DNA from: Gemmatimonadales bacterium UBA7835 | GTDB lineage: Bacteria > Gemmatimonadota > Gemmatimonadetes > Longimicrobiales > Gaopeijiaceae | Assembly (NCBI GenBank): GCA_002500925.1 | Contig: DLTN01000100.1 | Span: 1-64,000, forward strand | Reading direction: 5' to 3' | DNA length: 64,000 bases | Part shown: in pieces, positions 42,782-51,350 of the stretch | How the letters are laid out: the number at the start of each line of letters is the position of its first letter | How positions within the stretch are numbered: the first letter of the stretch is position 1 | Made by a program: the position numbers and the translations under genes | The notes under the pieces: generated by a model | Database searches by the model: none | What the model saw: only the letters and a program-made list of their open reading frames with translations | Told to the model about the DNA's origin: nothing

Positions 42782-44145
42782 AGAACCTCCATTAGGTCCG
42801 GATCCCACGAAATTACCTTCTCATCGAAATACGAGTCATTGCAGGCCAATGCAGGCGCGGCTGCGCGAAGCCCAAAGGTGGCATTTTCTTCCACCGGTGT
42901 CCCGTCGCGCACCCCCTTAAAGAAGTTCATAAAATGATCAAAGTGCGCTCCCCAGTATCCGTCTTCAGCCATATAAACCGATTCAGCCGGAGGAAGCATC
43001 TCCTTGCGTTTATCTAGACCAAGCCCTGCCTCGTCGGCTTTCATCTGATTAAACGCATCGTTCGCACCGACTGACTTGTTCCGCCTCAGAACGACTTCAG
43101 TCCATGTCACGTCCATTGCACCTTCGTTCCCTACTAGCCGAAGAAAAGTCGATCCCGAAGTGCCGTCCACAAAATTGACCCGAAGTGAAAGGTTGAACGG
43201 CGGGTGACCTTCTGCCTCCGGGTAGTCAAACATGCCTAAGAGGACGTCGGGTACCTCACGCCCGTCCTTCCAGTGCCTTAGGCCGCCCTGGGCCATAATC
43301 TTCCTCGGACCGGTTGACGACGTGACGAAGTGCAGGCTCGAAAAAAGGTGCACGAAGAGATCGCCGGACACGCCGGTCCCGTAGTCGCGATAGTTCCGCC
43401 AACGGAAAATTCTCAGTGGATCGAACGGCCTGGCTGAGGCGTCACCGAGAAACATGTCCCAATCGACCGTCTGTTCAGATCCGTCTTCCGGAATCGCGTA
43501 TTGCCACGCACCGATTGGGTCGTTGCGCGCCCAGAACCCCTCCGCATAGTTGAGCTGACCAATCGCACCCTCCTCTAGCAACTGTTTAGCCTTCTCGTTT
43601 CCCAAGGAGCTCATACCCTGGCTGCCCACCTGAAATGTTCGACCTGAATCCCGCTCTGCGCGAATCACGTCCGCACCCTGCGCGATCTTGTGCACCATAG
43701 GCTTCTCGCAATACACGCTCTTGCCCGCTTCCAGTGCGTCGACAGAGATGCGATGATGCCAATGGTCCGGTGTCCCGCAAATGACAGCATCGACGTCATC
43801 GCGAGCCAAGATCTCGCGGTAGTCCCTAGTGGTGAACAAGTCGGCTCCGTGCTCCGTACGAGCCGCATCAAGACGTCCGTCGTAGCAATCGGAAGCCGCC
43901 ACGAGCTTCACTCCCGGAACTCGGAGCGCTGTCGACACATCAGCCATACCCATACCACCAGCCCCAATAACCGCAATATTGATCTGGTCGTTCGCTGACC
44001 GGTATTGGCGTGCCATCCGCTCCGCAACACGCCTGCGTTCACCAGCCAACAGCAGGTGTGGCGTAGCGCCGGCAGCGAGTGCCGCCGTACCAAGGCTGCC
44101 TAGAAACGAGCGTCGGGACGAATTTTTTCTTGAGTCTTTCATGGG
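42778..44145 (-). CDS. Gfo/Idh/MocA oxidoreductase with Tat signal
   Basis: 455 residues from ATG 44145, which has GGAGAG just upstream. The N-terminus RRSFLGSLGTAALAAGATP has the Tat pattern S-R-R-x-F-L, so the enzyme is probably exported folded with its NAD(P) bound. Dinucleotide motif AVIGAGGMGMAD, the usual CEKPMVHK (EKP catalytic Lys), and the C-terminal GFO_IDH domain. Such exported enzymes oxidise a sugar hydroxyl at C3 or related positions. It is coupled by ATGA to two DUF1080 genes, which fits a 3-keto-glycoside pathway. Confidence 0.9.
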   Translation of the reverse strand, partial: PMKDSRKNSSRRSFLGSLGTAALAAGATPHLLLAGERRRVAERMARQYRSANDQINIAVIGAGGMGMADVSTALRVPGVKLVAASDCYDGRLDAARTEHGADLFTTRDYREILARDDVDAVICGTPDHWHHRISVDALEAGKSVYCEKPMVHKIAQGADVIRAERDSGRTFQVGSQGMSSLGNEKAKQLLEEGAIGQLNYAEGFWARNDPIGAWQYAIPEDGSEQTVDWDMFLGDASARPFDPLRIFRWRNYRDYGTGVSGDLFVHLFSSLHFVTSSTGPRKIMAQGGLRHWKDGREVPDVLLGMFDYPEAEGHPPFNLSLRVNFVDGTSGSTFLRLVGNEGAMDVTWTEVVLRRNKSVGANDAFNQMKADEAGLGLDKRKEMLPPAESVYMAEDGYWGAHFDHFMNFFKGVRDGTPVEENATFGLRAAAPALACNDSYFDEKVISWDPDLMEVL

Positions 44146-44355
44146 CTCTCCGAGGGGAAGGTCCGCAAACAATGCGTGGTAGGATTAGGAGCCGCCAGCG
44201 GACTATCCAAATGGGGGGCCTAGAGACCCAGAATCGTAATCACCCTCTCTAGAGGTAGACGGGACCATATAGCAGGGGTCGCGATAGCACTCGACCCAAA
44301 CCACGTTACTCTCCTCTGCGGAATACCTAACTACAGCCAGGGATTCGAAACGACG

Positions 44356-45798
44356 GTGAATTCATCCCCTCGAACCGATCGGAACATCAGAGCAATCTCG
44401 GCGACCTTTCCGTTAGCCCTGCTCACGTTTTGCCTTTCTTGCTCGCCACCTAACACGCCCCCAAATATCGTCCTCATTTATGCCGACGATCTTGGGTGGC
44501 GAGACCTTAGCGTACAAGGAAGTGCCTACTACGAGACACCGAATATTGATCGGCTGGCTGAAGAAGGGATGCGCTTCACAGACGCTTATGCTAATGCCCC
44601 AAACTGTGCCCCGAGCCGCGCTGCCCTGATATCGGGGCAGTACGCTCCGCGTACCGGTATTTATACCGTAGGAACGGCGGAGCGTGGGCCCGACGAAGAA
44701 CGTGCCCTAGTCCCGGTCGATAACGAAACAACCCTCGACCTCAACGTCCGCACCATTGCAGAAGTGCTGGGTAATGCTGGATATGCAACCGGCCACGCGG
44801 GCAAATGGCATCTCGGGGGTAAAGGATTCCTTCCCGCAGATCAGGGCTTCACATGGTCGATCGCCGGAAGTGAGGCCGGGGCGCCCCCAGACTATTTCTA
44901 CCCCTACGAGCGAGGCGACCGACGCGTCCCGGATCTCAGTAAAGGGAAAGAAGGCGAATACCTACCGGAACGTCTCGTCAATGAGAGCATCGCCTTCATC
45001 GACCGAGAACAAGAGGGTCCCTTCTTCCTCTATCTCTCACACTACGCTGTACACACGCCGATTCAAGCAAGATCAGAAATTGTTGACCGCTACAGATCTA
45101 AGCCCCCTATAGGCGGGCATCAGAACCCAACATACGCGGCGATGATCGAGAGCCTAGACCAGGGCGTGGGACGCATACTGACCGCACTTGAAGAACGTGG
45201 ACTCTCCGACAATACCGTAGTGATCTTCGCATCGGACAATGGAGGCTTCGGACCGGTAACCTCGATGGCTCCACTCCGAGGCTCAAAGGGCATGCTATAT
45301 GAGGGAGGAATCCGCACTCCGCTGATTGTAAGGTGGCCCGAACAAGTCGACCCAGGATCGACATCCCAGATTCCAGTCATCGGCTTGGATTTGTACCCGA
45401 CCATGGCCCACCTAGCCGGAGCCTCGCTCCCAGACGATCACACGATAGACGGCGTCAATCTGATCCCTGCTCTCACCGGTTCGGGCGAAGTCCCGGAGAG
45501 GGACCTGATCTGGCACTTTCCGGCTTACCTCGAAGCCGACCGATCGGTTGCCGGTATTTGGCGCACCACGCCCGTAAGCGCTTTGCGCCGTGGACCTTAT
45601 AAGGTGATCTACTTCTTTGAAGAAGACCGTTGGGAGCTATACGACCTCAAGTCGGACGCTTCGGAAATGAACGACTTGTCTGAAAAAAAACCTCAGCTCA
45701 CCCTGTCTCTGGGTTCGAGCCTGCAACAATGGTGGGCGGACGTCGACGCATTCCTGCCCTTGAGTCCAAACCCTCTTTACCGCGACGAGGGCAATTAA
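44356..45798 (+). CDS. Type I sulfatase (formylglycine-dependent)
   Basis: 480 residues, GTG start at 44356. The core sulfatase motif CAPSR (Cys converted to formylglycine, C-x-P-S-R type) lies in ANAPNCAPSRAALISGQY. IVLIYADDLGWRDL supplies the first metal Asp pair, GHAGKWHLGG the Lys/His pair, and FASDNGGFG the late Asp/Asn. The N-terminus has a short hydrophobic stretch (LALLTFCLSC) suggesting export as a lipoprotein, although the lipobox is weak. It cleaves sulfate esters, probably from marine polysaccharides. No sulfatase-maturase gene is in view. The next gene starts 3 bases downstream. Confidence 0.9.
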   Translation: MNSSPRTDRNIRAISATFPLALLTFCLSCSPPNTPPNIVLIYADDLGWRDLSVQGSAYYETPNIDRLAEEGMRFTDAYANAPNCAPSRAALISGQYAPRTGIYTVGTAERGPDEERALVPVDNETTLDLNVRTIAEVLGNAGYATGHAGKWHLGGKGFLPADQGFTWSIAGSEAGAPPDYFYPYERGDRRVPDLSKGKEGEYLPERLVNESIAFIDREQEGPFFLYLSHYAVHTPIQARSEIVDRYRSKPPIGGHQNPTYAAMIESLDQGVGRILTALEERGLSDNTVVIFASDNGGFGPVTSMAPLRGSKGMLYEGGIRTPLIVRWPEQVDPGSTSQIPVIGLDLYPTMAHLAGASLPDDHTIDGVNLIPALTGSGEVPERDLIWHFPAYLEADRSVAGIWRTTPVSALRRGPYKVIYFFEEDRWELYDLKSDASEMNDLSEKKPQLTLSLGSSLQQWWADVDAFLPLSPNPLYRDEGN

Positions 45799-45801
45799 CC
45801 G

Positions 45802-48378
45802 ATGGATCGGCGTGAGACATTGAAGTTGATGATGATGGCGGCAATGAGTTCCGACAGATTCAGCACCCGGATTTTGTCGGCGCAAGAAAATGGGTTCATC
45901 AGCCGATGGCATGAGTGGCCAAACATGGCCTGGGCGGGGCCCGAGCATTGGGGAAATCGACTCCAAGATTGGCAGGTCGTGCAGGGCTCGCTAGTGTGCC
46001 AAGTTTGCGCCCCGGACCGAACTCTTCATTGCCTCACGCACTATGCCGTAGAAGGGCATTTCATGACTTCCGTCGAAGTCACGAGGACCGTCGAAGGTTC
46101 CGACACAGTGACAGGCTTTCGCATTGGCCTGAAGGGTCCAGCCGACGATATCCGCTCAGCAGTCGTACATGGAAATGGCCTAGATGTGGGCATCGACGGG
46201 TCGGGAGCGCTCGTGATTGGTTCAGCACGTTCTCAACATCCGATTTCTTCATATGAGTCTCTACGCCTCGATGCTACTATCACGCGGTCGAACTCAGGAT
46301 CTCGGATTGAGCTCGTCGCTAGATCAGCCAGTACCGGAACGGAGATCGCGAGCCTATCCCATGAAGACCTTACGGAAAGCGACGTAATCGGGAACATCGC
46401 TCTTCTAAGTCATGCAGGGGAACAACGCGCGGGTGCGGGTGCAGTCTTCCGCAACTGGACAATATCAGGTCTCGGCATCGAGACGGACCCCGCCGCGGTA
46501 TTCGGCCCTATCATGTTCGCACAGTACACGGCCCATAGAGGAGTGCTGAAACTCACAGCCCAACTCGCTCCGATCGAGAGTATCCCGGGTGTGAGATGCA
46601 CACTCGACATCCGCACTCCGGATGGGATTTGGGCAACAGTCGCAACAGCTCACGTCGACAGCCTGTCGAGAACAGCCCGTTTTCGTGTAGAGGGATGGGA
46701 CGTGGCTCGTGCCGCAAAATATCGAGTTAGGCTCACACTGCCCCTAAGGAACGGTCCAGAAACATCGGAATACTTAGGCACAATAGCGGAAGAGCCCGGT
46801 CGCCTGACTCCAGTTCGCGCAGCAGTCTTCAGCTGCAACGCAGACCACGGGTTCCCCGACGCCGACGTAGTCAGTCACGTCTTAAAGCATAGCCCAGACT
46901 TAGCCCTGTTTCTGGGAGACCAGTTCTACGAGGGATCAGGGGGATTCGGAATCCAGACCGACACAATCGAAGCAGCCTCGCTCGACATGCTGCACAAATG
47001 GTACATGTTCGGGTGGTCATACAGGGAGTTATTCCGCCACATACCGACAGCCTTCATTCCCGATGACCACGACGTCTACCACGGTAACATTTGGGGAGAG
47101 AGCGGACGAAAGGCTCCTACTGAAGCAGGCTGGGGTGCGCAGGCTCAGGACCAGGGCGGGTTCAAGATGCCGCCAGAGTGGGTTAATGCAGTTCAAGTAG
47201 CTCAAACGAGCCACCTCCCAGACCCCTACGATCCGACTCCAGTGGATCAAGGAATCGGCGTATACTACACGCGATGGGACTATGGGGGTGTCAGCTTCGC
47301 GATTCTCGAAGACCGAAAATTCAAATCATCTCCGTCGAACGTAATGCCGACTGAGGCTAAAGTACTGAACGGCTGGATTCAGAACCCCAACTTCGATGTA
47401 ACCCAGCACCGCGATCCGCCAGGCTCTGAACTACTGGGAACCCGGCAAATGAAATTCCTCGAAGCATGGTCAGAGGACTGGGGTGGGTCAGCGCAGATGA
47501 AGGTGGTTCTCTCCCAGACAAACTTTGCGTCCGTGCACTCGATTCCCAGTGACGCGATGAGCGGGGCTATACTGCCCTCACTCCCAATGCCTCAGCCCGG
47601 AACATATGTGGAGGGCGACAAGATCGCGGCTGATATGGATTCCAACGGCTGGCCTTCTCAAAAACGCGATGACGTGCTTAGAATCCTACGCCGGTGTTCA
47701 GCTTTCCACATCGCGGGTGATCAACACCTAGCGACAGTAGTAAGACACGGCATCGACGACTTTGGGGATGCCGGCTTCACCTTTACAGGACCGGCCCTTA
47801 ATAACATCTGGCCTCGACGCTGGTGGCCACCTCGTGAAGACCGCCAAGCTCCCTTGGACATACCCGGTCCGGAGTACACTGGCGACTTTCTTGACGGATT
47901 CGGAAACCGGATAACCGTCCACGCTTCCGCCAATCCACGCGCAACAGGACTGCAACCCGCCCTCCTTCATGACCGCGTGACGGGCTATGGGATCGTAATC
48001 TTCGACAAGGCAAATGAGCGGATCACAATTGAGTGCTGGCCGAGGCATGTGGACCCGTCACAAGATCAAGCGGTGCAGTTCGAAGGATGGCCGATCACCT
48101 TGCACAGTGACGATGGAGACGGACGCAAACCTGTCGGGTATCTCCCGTCCATCCGCGTTCGTGGACTAGATCATGACCCGGTTGTAGAGCTCCGATCAGT
48201 CTCAGGAAAACTGGTTTATTCACGAAGGATACAGGGAATGGAATTCAATCTGCCTGTCTTCGACTATGGGCCTCACGTAGTGCGCATCGGTGATCCGGAC
48301 CAAGCTCTCTGGCTCGAACGCACCGTCCAACCGAATAGGCAGCCAGCAACAACGCTTTTTTTCGACTTCACTCAATGA
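45802..48378 (+). CDS. PhoD-like alkaline phosphatase family protein
   Basis: An 858-residue protein with an N-terminal RRETLKLMMM stretch that resembles a weak Tat or signal leader. Residues about 30-230 form an immunoglobulin/lectin-like accessory region. The metallophosphatase part has FSCNADHGFPD, LFLGDQFYEGSGG (metal Asp/Asn site), IPDDHDVYHGN (about 415-425) and a late GDQHLATVVRHG. These match the PhoD superfamily metal ligands. It is larger than typical PhoD (about 500-600) owing to the N-terminal region and a C-terminal extension with a secretion-type end (LYS-type strand YGPHVVRIG). Probably a periplasmic phosphodiesterase paired with the sulfatase. Confidence 0.8.
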   Translation: MDRRETLKLMMMAAMSSDRFSTRILSAQENGFISRWHEWPNMAWAGPEHWGNRLQDWQVVQGSLVCQVCAPDRTLHCLTHYAVEGHFMTSVEVTRTVEGSDTVTGFRIGLKGPADDIRSAVVHGNGLDVGIDGSGALVIGSARSQHPISSYESLRLDATITRSNSGSRIELVARSASTGTEIASLSHEDLTESDVIGNIALLSHAGEQRAGAGAVFRNWTISGLGIETDPAAVFGPIMFAQYTAHRGVLKLTAQLAPIESIPGVRCTLDIRTPDGIWATVATAHVDSLSRTARFRVEGWDVARAAKYRVRLTLPLRNGPETSEYLGTIAEEPGRLTPVRAAVFSCNADHGFPDADVVSHVLKHSPDLALFLGDQFYEGSGGFGIQTDTIEAASLDMLHKWYMFGWSYRELFRHIPTAFIPDDHDVYHGNIWGESGRKAPTEAGWGAQAQDQGGFKMPPEWVNAVQVAQTSHLPDPYDPTPVDQGIGVYYTRWDYGGVSFAILEDRKFKSSPSNVMPTEAKVLNGWIQNPNFDVTQHRDPPGSELLGTRQMKFLEAWSEDWGGSAQMKVVLSQTNFASVHSIPSDAMSGAILPSLPMPQPGTYVEGDKIAADMDSNGWPSQKRDDVLRILRRCSAFHIAGDQHLATVVRHGIDDFGDAGFTFTGPALNNIWPRRWWPPREDRQAPLDIPGPEYTGDFLDGFGNRITVHASANPRATGLQPALLHDRVTGYGIVIFDKANERITIECWPRHVDPSQDQAVQFEGWPITLHSDDGDGRKPVGYLPSIRVRGLDHDPVVELRSVSGKLVYSRRIQGMEFNLPVFDYGPHVVRIGDPDQALWLERTVQPNRQPATTLFFDFTQ

Positions 48379-48490
48379 GCCCTGCGAAACTGTGCTGGCA
48401 AGTCAGCTAACTCGCAATTCGACTTGTGGGTATCCGTCCGCACCCAAACATTCGAAGCGGCTCCCACCGAATCGTTCAACCGAATTTCTG

Positions 48491-49816
48491 ATGAATTCTT
48501 GCCTCAATGCACCACACCGTAGGGTCTTTGTTCCCGTCCTACTAATCTCATCCGTCCTGTTCGCGCCGCCCCTTACAGCGCAGGACGCAACAGTCCGAAC
48601 GCTCATAACCGCGGACCGGTTGATCGACGGTTTCGGGAACCTCCAGCGACCAGGGGCAGTCCTGGTAGCCGGAGACCGTATTGTCGCCGTTGGGCAGGAC
48701 GTAACCGGACAAGCACACGACGAGCGTGTGGACTTGGGAGATGCAACCCTGCTCCCTGGACTCATCGACCTCCACACACACCTGACTGACGCAGAGGACG
48801 CTTACTGGGAGAGAGTTTTGGTGACAACCACACCGTCCGAAGCGGCCCTCTACGGCGCGGCCAACGCGCTTACCGCCCTGCGCAGTGGCTTTACCACGGT
48901 CCGAGACATGGGACCGGCCTGGTCATTTACCGACGTGGACCTTCGCAACATTATCGACGAGGGAACCCTCCCCGGCCCAAGAATGATGGTCGCCGGAAAT
49001 TACGTATCCGCGACAGGTGGTGCCGGTGATGCTCGTCAGTTCTCGATCTACGTCGATGTCCCGGCTGTTCGCAATCTTGCCGACGGTGTAGATGAGGTGC
49101 GAAAAGCGGTGAGGACCAACCTCAAGCAGGGAGCGGACTTCATAAAGATCCTGGCGACCGGTGCAGTGCTGTCGCGCGGGATCTCACCAGGGGCGCAGCA
49201 GTATTCAGATGAGGAGCTCGCCGTAGCCGTCGTGGAGGCAGGGCGCTGGGACCGTTTCGTGGCAGCGCACGCGCATGGGACGGAGGGGATAAAGGCAGCA
49301 ATCCGTGCCGGAGTCAGGACTGTTGATCACGGTTCTATGATGGACGACGAAGCCATACAAATGCTGCTGGCCCAAGACTACACATACTACGTCCCAACCC
49401 TATATGTGGGAGTGATCGTACCGCGGGAAGGTGCAGCCATGGGAATTCCTCCGGAGCAGGTCCAAAGATCCACTGAGATGATGCGCTACCGAAACGCAAC
49501 TTTTCGAAAAGCTCTCGAGGCAGGACTACCCATCGGCTTTGGAACTGACGCTGGTGCTTTTCCACACGACCAGAACGCCCGTGAATTCAGCATTCGGGTT
49601 CAGAATGGGGAAAGACCCATGGACGCTATCACCGCGGCTACCAGTCTCAACGCTAAGATCATGGGTTGGGAGGCAGACGTCGGAAGCCTAGAAACCGGAA
49701 AATTCGCTGATGTAGTCGCAGTTCCGGGGAGCCCATTGGAAGACATCACGGCACTGGAACGCGTCCTTTTCGTGATGAAGGGAGGGGAGATCGTCCGAAA
49801 CGATGTGCAAAGATGA
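48491..49816 (+). CDS. Exported metal-dependent amidohydrolase
   Basis: 441 residues from ATG 48491. The signal peptide is FVPVLLISSVLFAPPLTAQ. The amidohydrolase HxH motif is in LLPGLIDLHTHLTD, a Lys (DFIKILATGAV) suits the metal bridge, and HAHGTEGIKAAI, DHGSMMDDEAI and GTDAGAFPHDQN supply the later His and Asp ligands. It belongs to the imidazolonepropionase/Xaa-Pro dipeptidase-like group common in this lineage; the substrate may be a dipeptide or cyclic amide. Its stop overlaps the start of the FG-GAP gene by ATGA. Confidence 0.88.
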   Translation: MNSCLNAPHRRVFVPVLLISSVLFAPPLTAQDATVRTLITADRLIDGFGNLQRPGAVLVAGDRIVAVGQDVTGQAHDERVDLGDATLLPGLIDLHTHLTDAEDAYWERVLVTTTPSEAALYGAANALTALRSGFTTVRDMGPAWSFTDVDLRNIIDEGTLPGPRMMVAGNYVSATGGAGDARQFSIYVDVPAVRNLADGVDEVRKAVRTNLKQGADFIKILATGAVLSRGISPGAQQYSDEELAVAVVEAGRWDRFVAAHAHGTEGIKAAIRAGVRTVDHGSMMDDEAIQMLLAQDYTYYVPTLYVGVIVPREGAAMGIPPEQVQRSTEMMRYRNATFRKALEAGLPIGFGTDAGAFPHDQNAREFSIRVQNGERPMDAITAATSLNAKIMGWEADVGSLETGKFADVVAVPGSPLEDITALERVLFVMKGGEIVRNDVQR

Positions 49817-51339
49817 AAACAGGAGCATCAAAGACTCGGTCAGCGACACAATTCGTGAGCTGGCAAATGTTTGCGGGGTTTGCCTTTGTAGCTCTGTTGG
49901 GAGGATGTGACCGTAACGACTCTCAGCCCGTGCGCTTCTCACCTGTCTCGGAAGAGTTGTTCGACGAAGGTGGAGCATTAACCGACGCCTGGGCCGACGT
50001 AGACCTAGACGGTGACCCTGACCGTTTCGTTGGCTTCAACGGAACGCCGAGTCGGCTTTACAGAAACGATGGGATCGACGGCTTCGTGGACATCGCATCT
50101 GAGGTCGGACTAACGACTAAACGCTCTGTGCGCACATCAGCGTGGGGGGACTTCGATTCAGACGGGGATCCAGACCTGCTACTCGGTTACTCAGGCGAAG
50201 AGCCCGTTATCGCGCTATGGAAGAACAACGGAGCCACATTCACCGAGGTGTCGGAGATGGTAGGTCTAAGGATAGTGAGTGGGACCACCAGACAAGCCGC
50301 CTGGGTCGATGTGGACGCCGACGGTGACCTAGACCTCTTTCTGGCCATGCGTGACGGACCGAACCATCTTTTTATACAAACCGCCGGAAAGTTCAAGAAC
50401 GAGGCACACAACCTTGGACTCGATGACACGCGACGCACAGTAGGCGCCTTATGGTTCGATGATGGTGACGGATGGCTCGACGTCATTGTCACCAATATGA
50501 ATGGCGACGCCAACGGACTCTATCTCGGCAGCGAAGCTGGTTTTACCGAGTCACAGGAAGAAGAAATACACGGCGGTGGAAGGGCTATAGGAGATGAGAG
50601 TCAAGGCTCAGTGCGACCGTGCTCCGTCGACTACGATGCCGACGGAGATTTCGACCTGTTTTTCGCCAACTACGGTCCAAACGGACTGCTCGAGCGCACA
50701 CCCGAAGGATGGCTGAACAGAGCCGACGAGGTCGGAGTCGCAAATCCTTCGCGCTACGATACTTGCGCTTGGGCCGATTTTGATCATGACGGCTCGGTTG
50801 ACCTGTTTGTTAACGGAACTGTTGGAGGGGAGGTGCACTATCGGGATTGGCTCATGCGCCGCGAAGGAGACATAAACTTCATCGACGTTACCCCACTGGA
50901 AATCTTGGAGCGTAATGCTAGCCATGGCGCCACTTGGGTAGACTATGACTTGGACGGGGATCTCGACCTAGCCTTGGCCGGGTCAGCAATAGACGGCACA
51001 CATGCCCTTCTTGAAAACCTGCTTCGTCCTGAATTTGCGTGGCACTCGCTGCAAGTTCGTGTTTTAGACGAGAAGGGGCATAGCACTAGGCCTGGTTCCG
51101 AGGTACGACTCTTCGTCTCCGGAACTGACCGTCTTCTCGGAACACGCCGCGTCGACTCAGGATCAGGCTACGACGCACAATCCGATCTTCCAGTGCACTT
51201 TGGCGTTCCGGGTGGGCAGAAGGTGGACGTGGAAATCACAGTCCCCGGCGGCGGGCGACGTAGTGTGACCCGTATCGATGGTGTCGATCCACGGATGTAT
51301 CAGGGTCGCTCTTTAGAGGTCCGGACCGATCACCGCTAG
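49813..51339 (+). CDS. FG-GAP/VCBS-repeat lipoprotein with UnbV/ASPIC end
   Basis: A 508-residue protein with lipobox LLGGC (Cys32). Six calcium-binding repeats of the DxDxDGDxD type are visible, such as DVDLDGDPD, DFDSDGDPD, DVDADGDLD, DYDADGDFD, DFDHDGSVD and DYDLDGDLD, forming a seven-bladed propeller. The C-terminal 100 residues are of ASPIC/UnbV type (GSEVRLFVSG, GSGYDAQSDLPVHFGVPG). Surface or outer-membrane scaffold. It is coupled to the amidohydrolase by ATGA. Confidence 0.85.
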   Translation: MKTGASKTRSATQFVSWQMFAGFAFVALLGGCDRNDSQPVRFSPVSEELFDEGGALTDAWADVDLDGDPDRFVGFNGTPSRLYRNDGIDGFVDIASEVGLTTKRSVRTSAWGDFDSDGDPDLLLGYSGEEPVIALWKNNGATFTEVSEMVGLRIVSGTTRQAAWVDVDADGDLDLFLAMRDGPNHLFIQTAGKFKNEAHNLGLDDTRRTVGALWFDDGDGWLDVIVTNMNGDANGLYLGSEAGFTESQEEEIHGGGRAIGDESQGSVRPCSVDYDADGDFDLFFANYGPNGLLERTPEGWLNRADEVGVANPSRYDTCAWADFDHDGSVDLFVNGTVGGEVHYRDWLMRREGDINFIDVTPLEILERNASHGATWVDYDLDGDLDLALAGSAIDGTHALLENLLRPEFAWHSLQVRVLDEKGHSTRPGSEVRLFVSGTDRLLGTRRVDSGSGYDAQSDLPVHFGVPGGQKVDVEITVPGGGRRSVTRIDGVDPRMYQGRSLEVRTDHR

Positions 51340-51350
51340 AACCTGAATCA

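Noticed and set aside
48290..48490. Longer start for the amidohydrolase at 48290
   Set aside because: It would overlap the PhoD-like gene by 89 bases and place 67 unrelated residues before a clean signal peptide starting at 48491.
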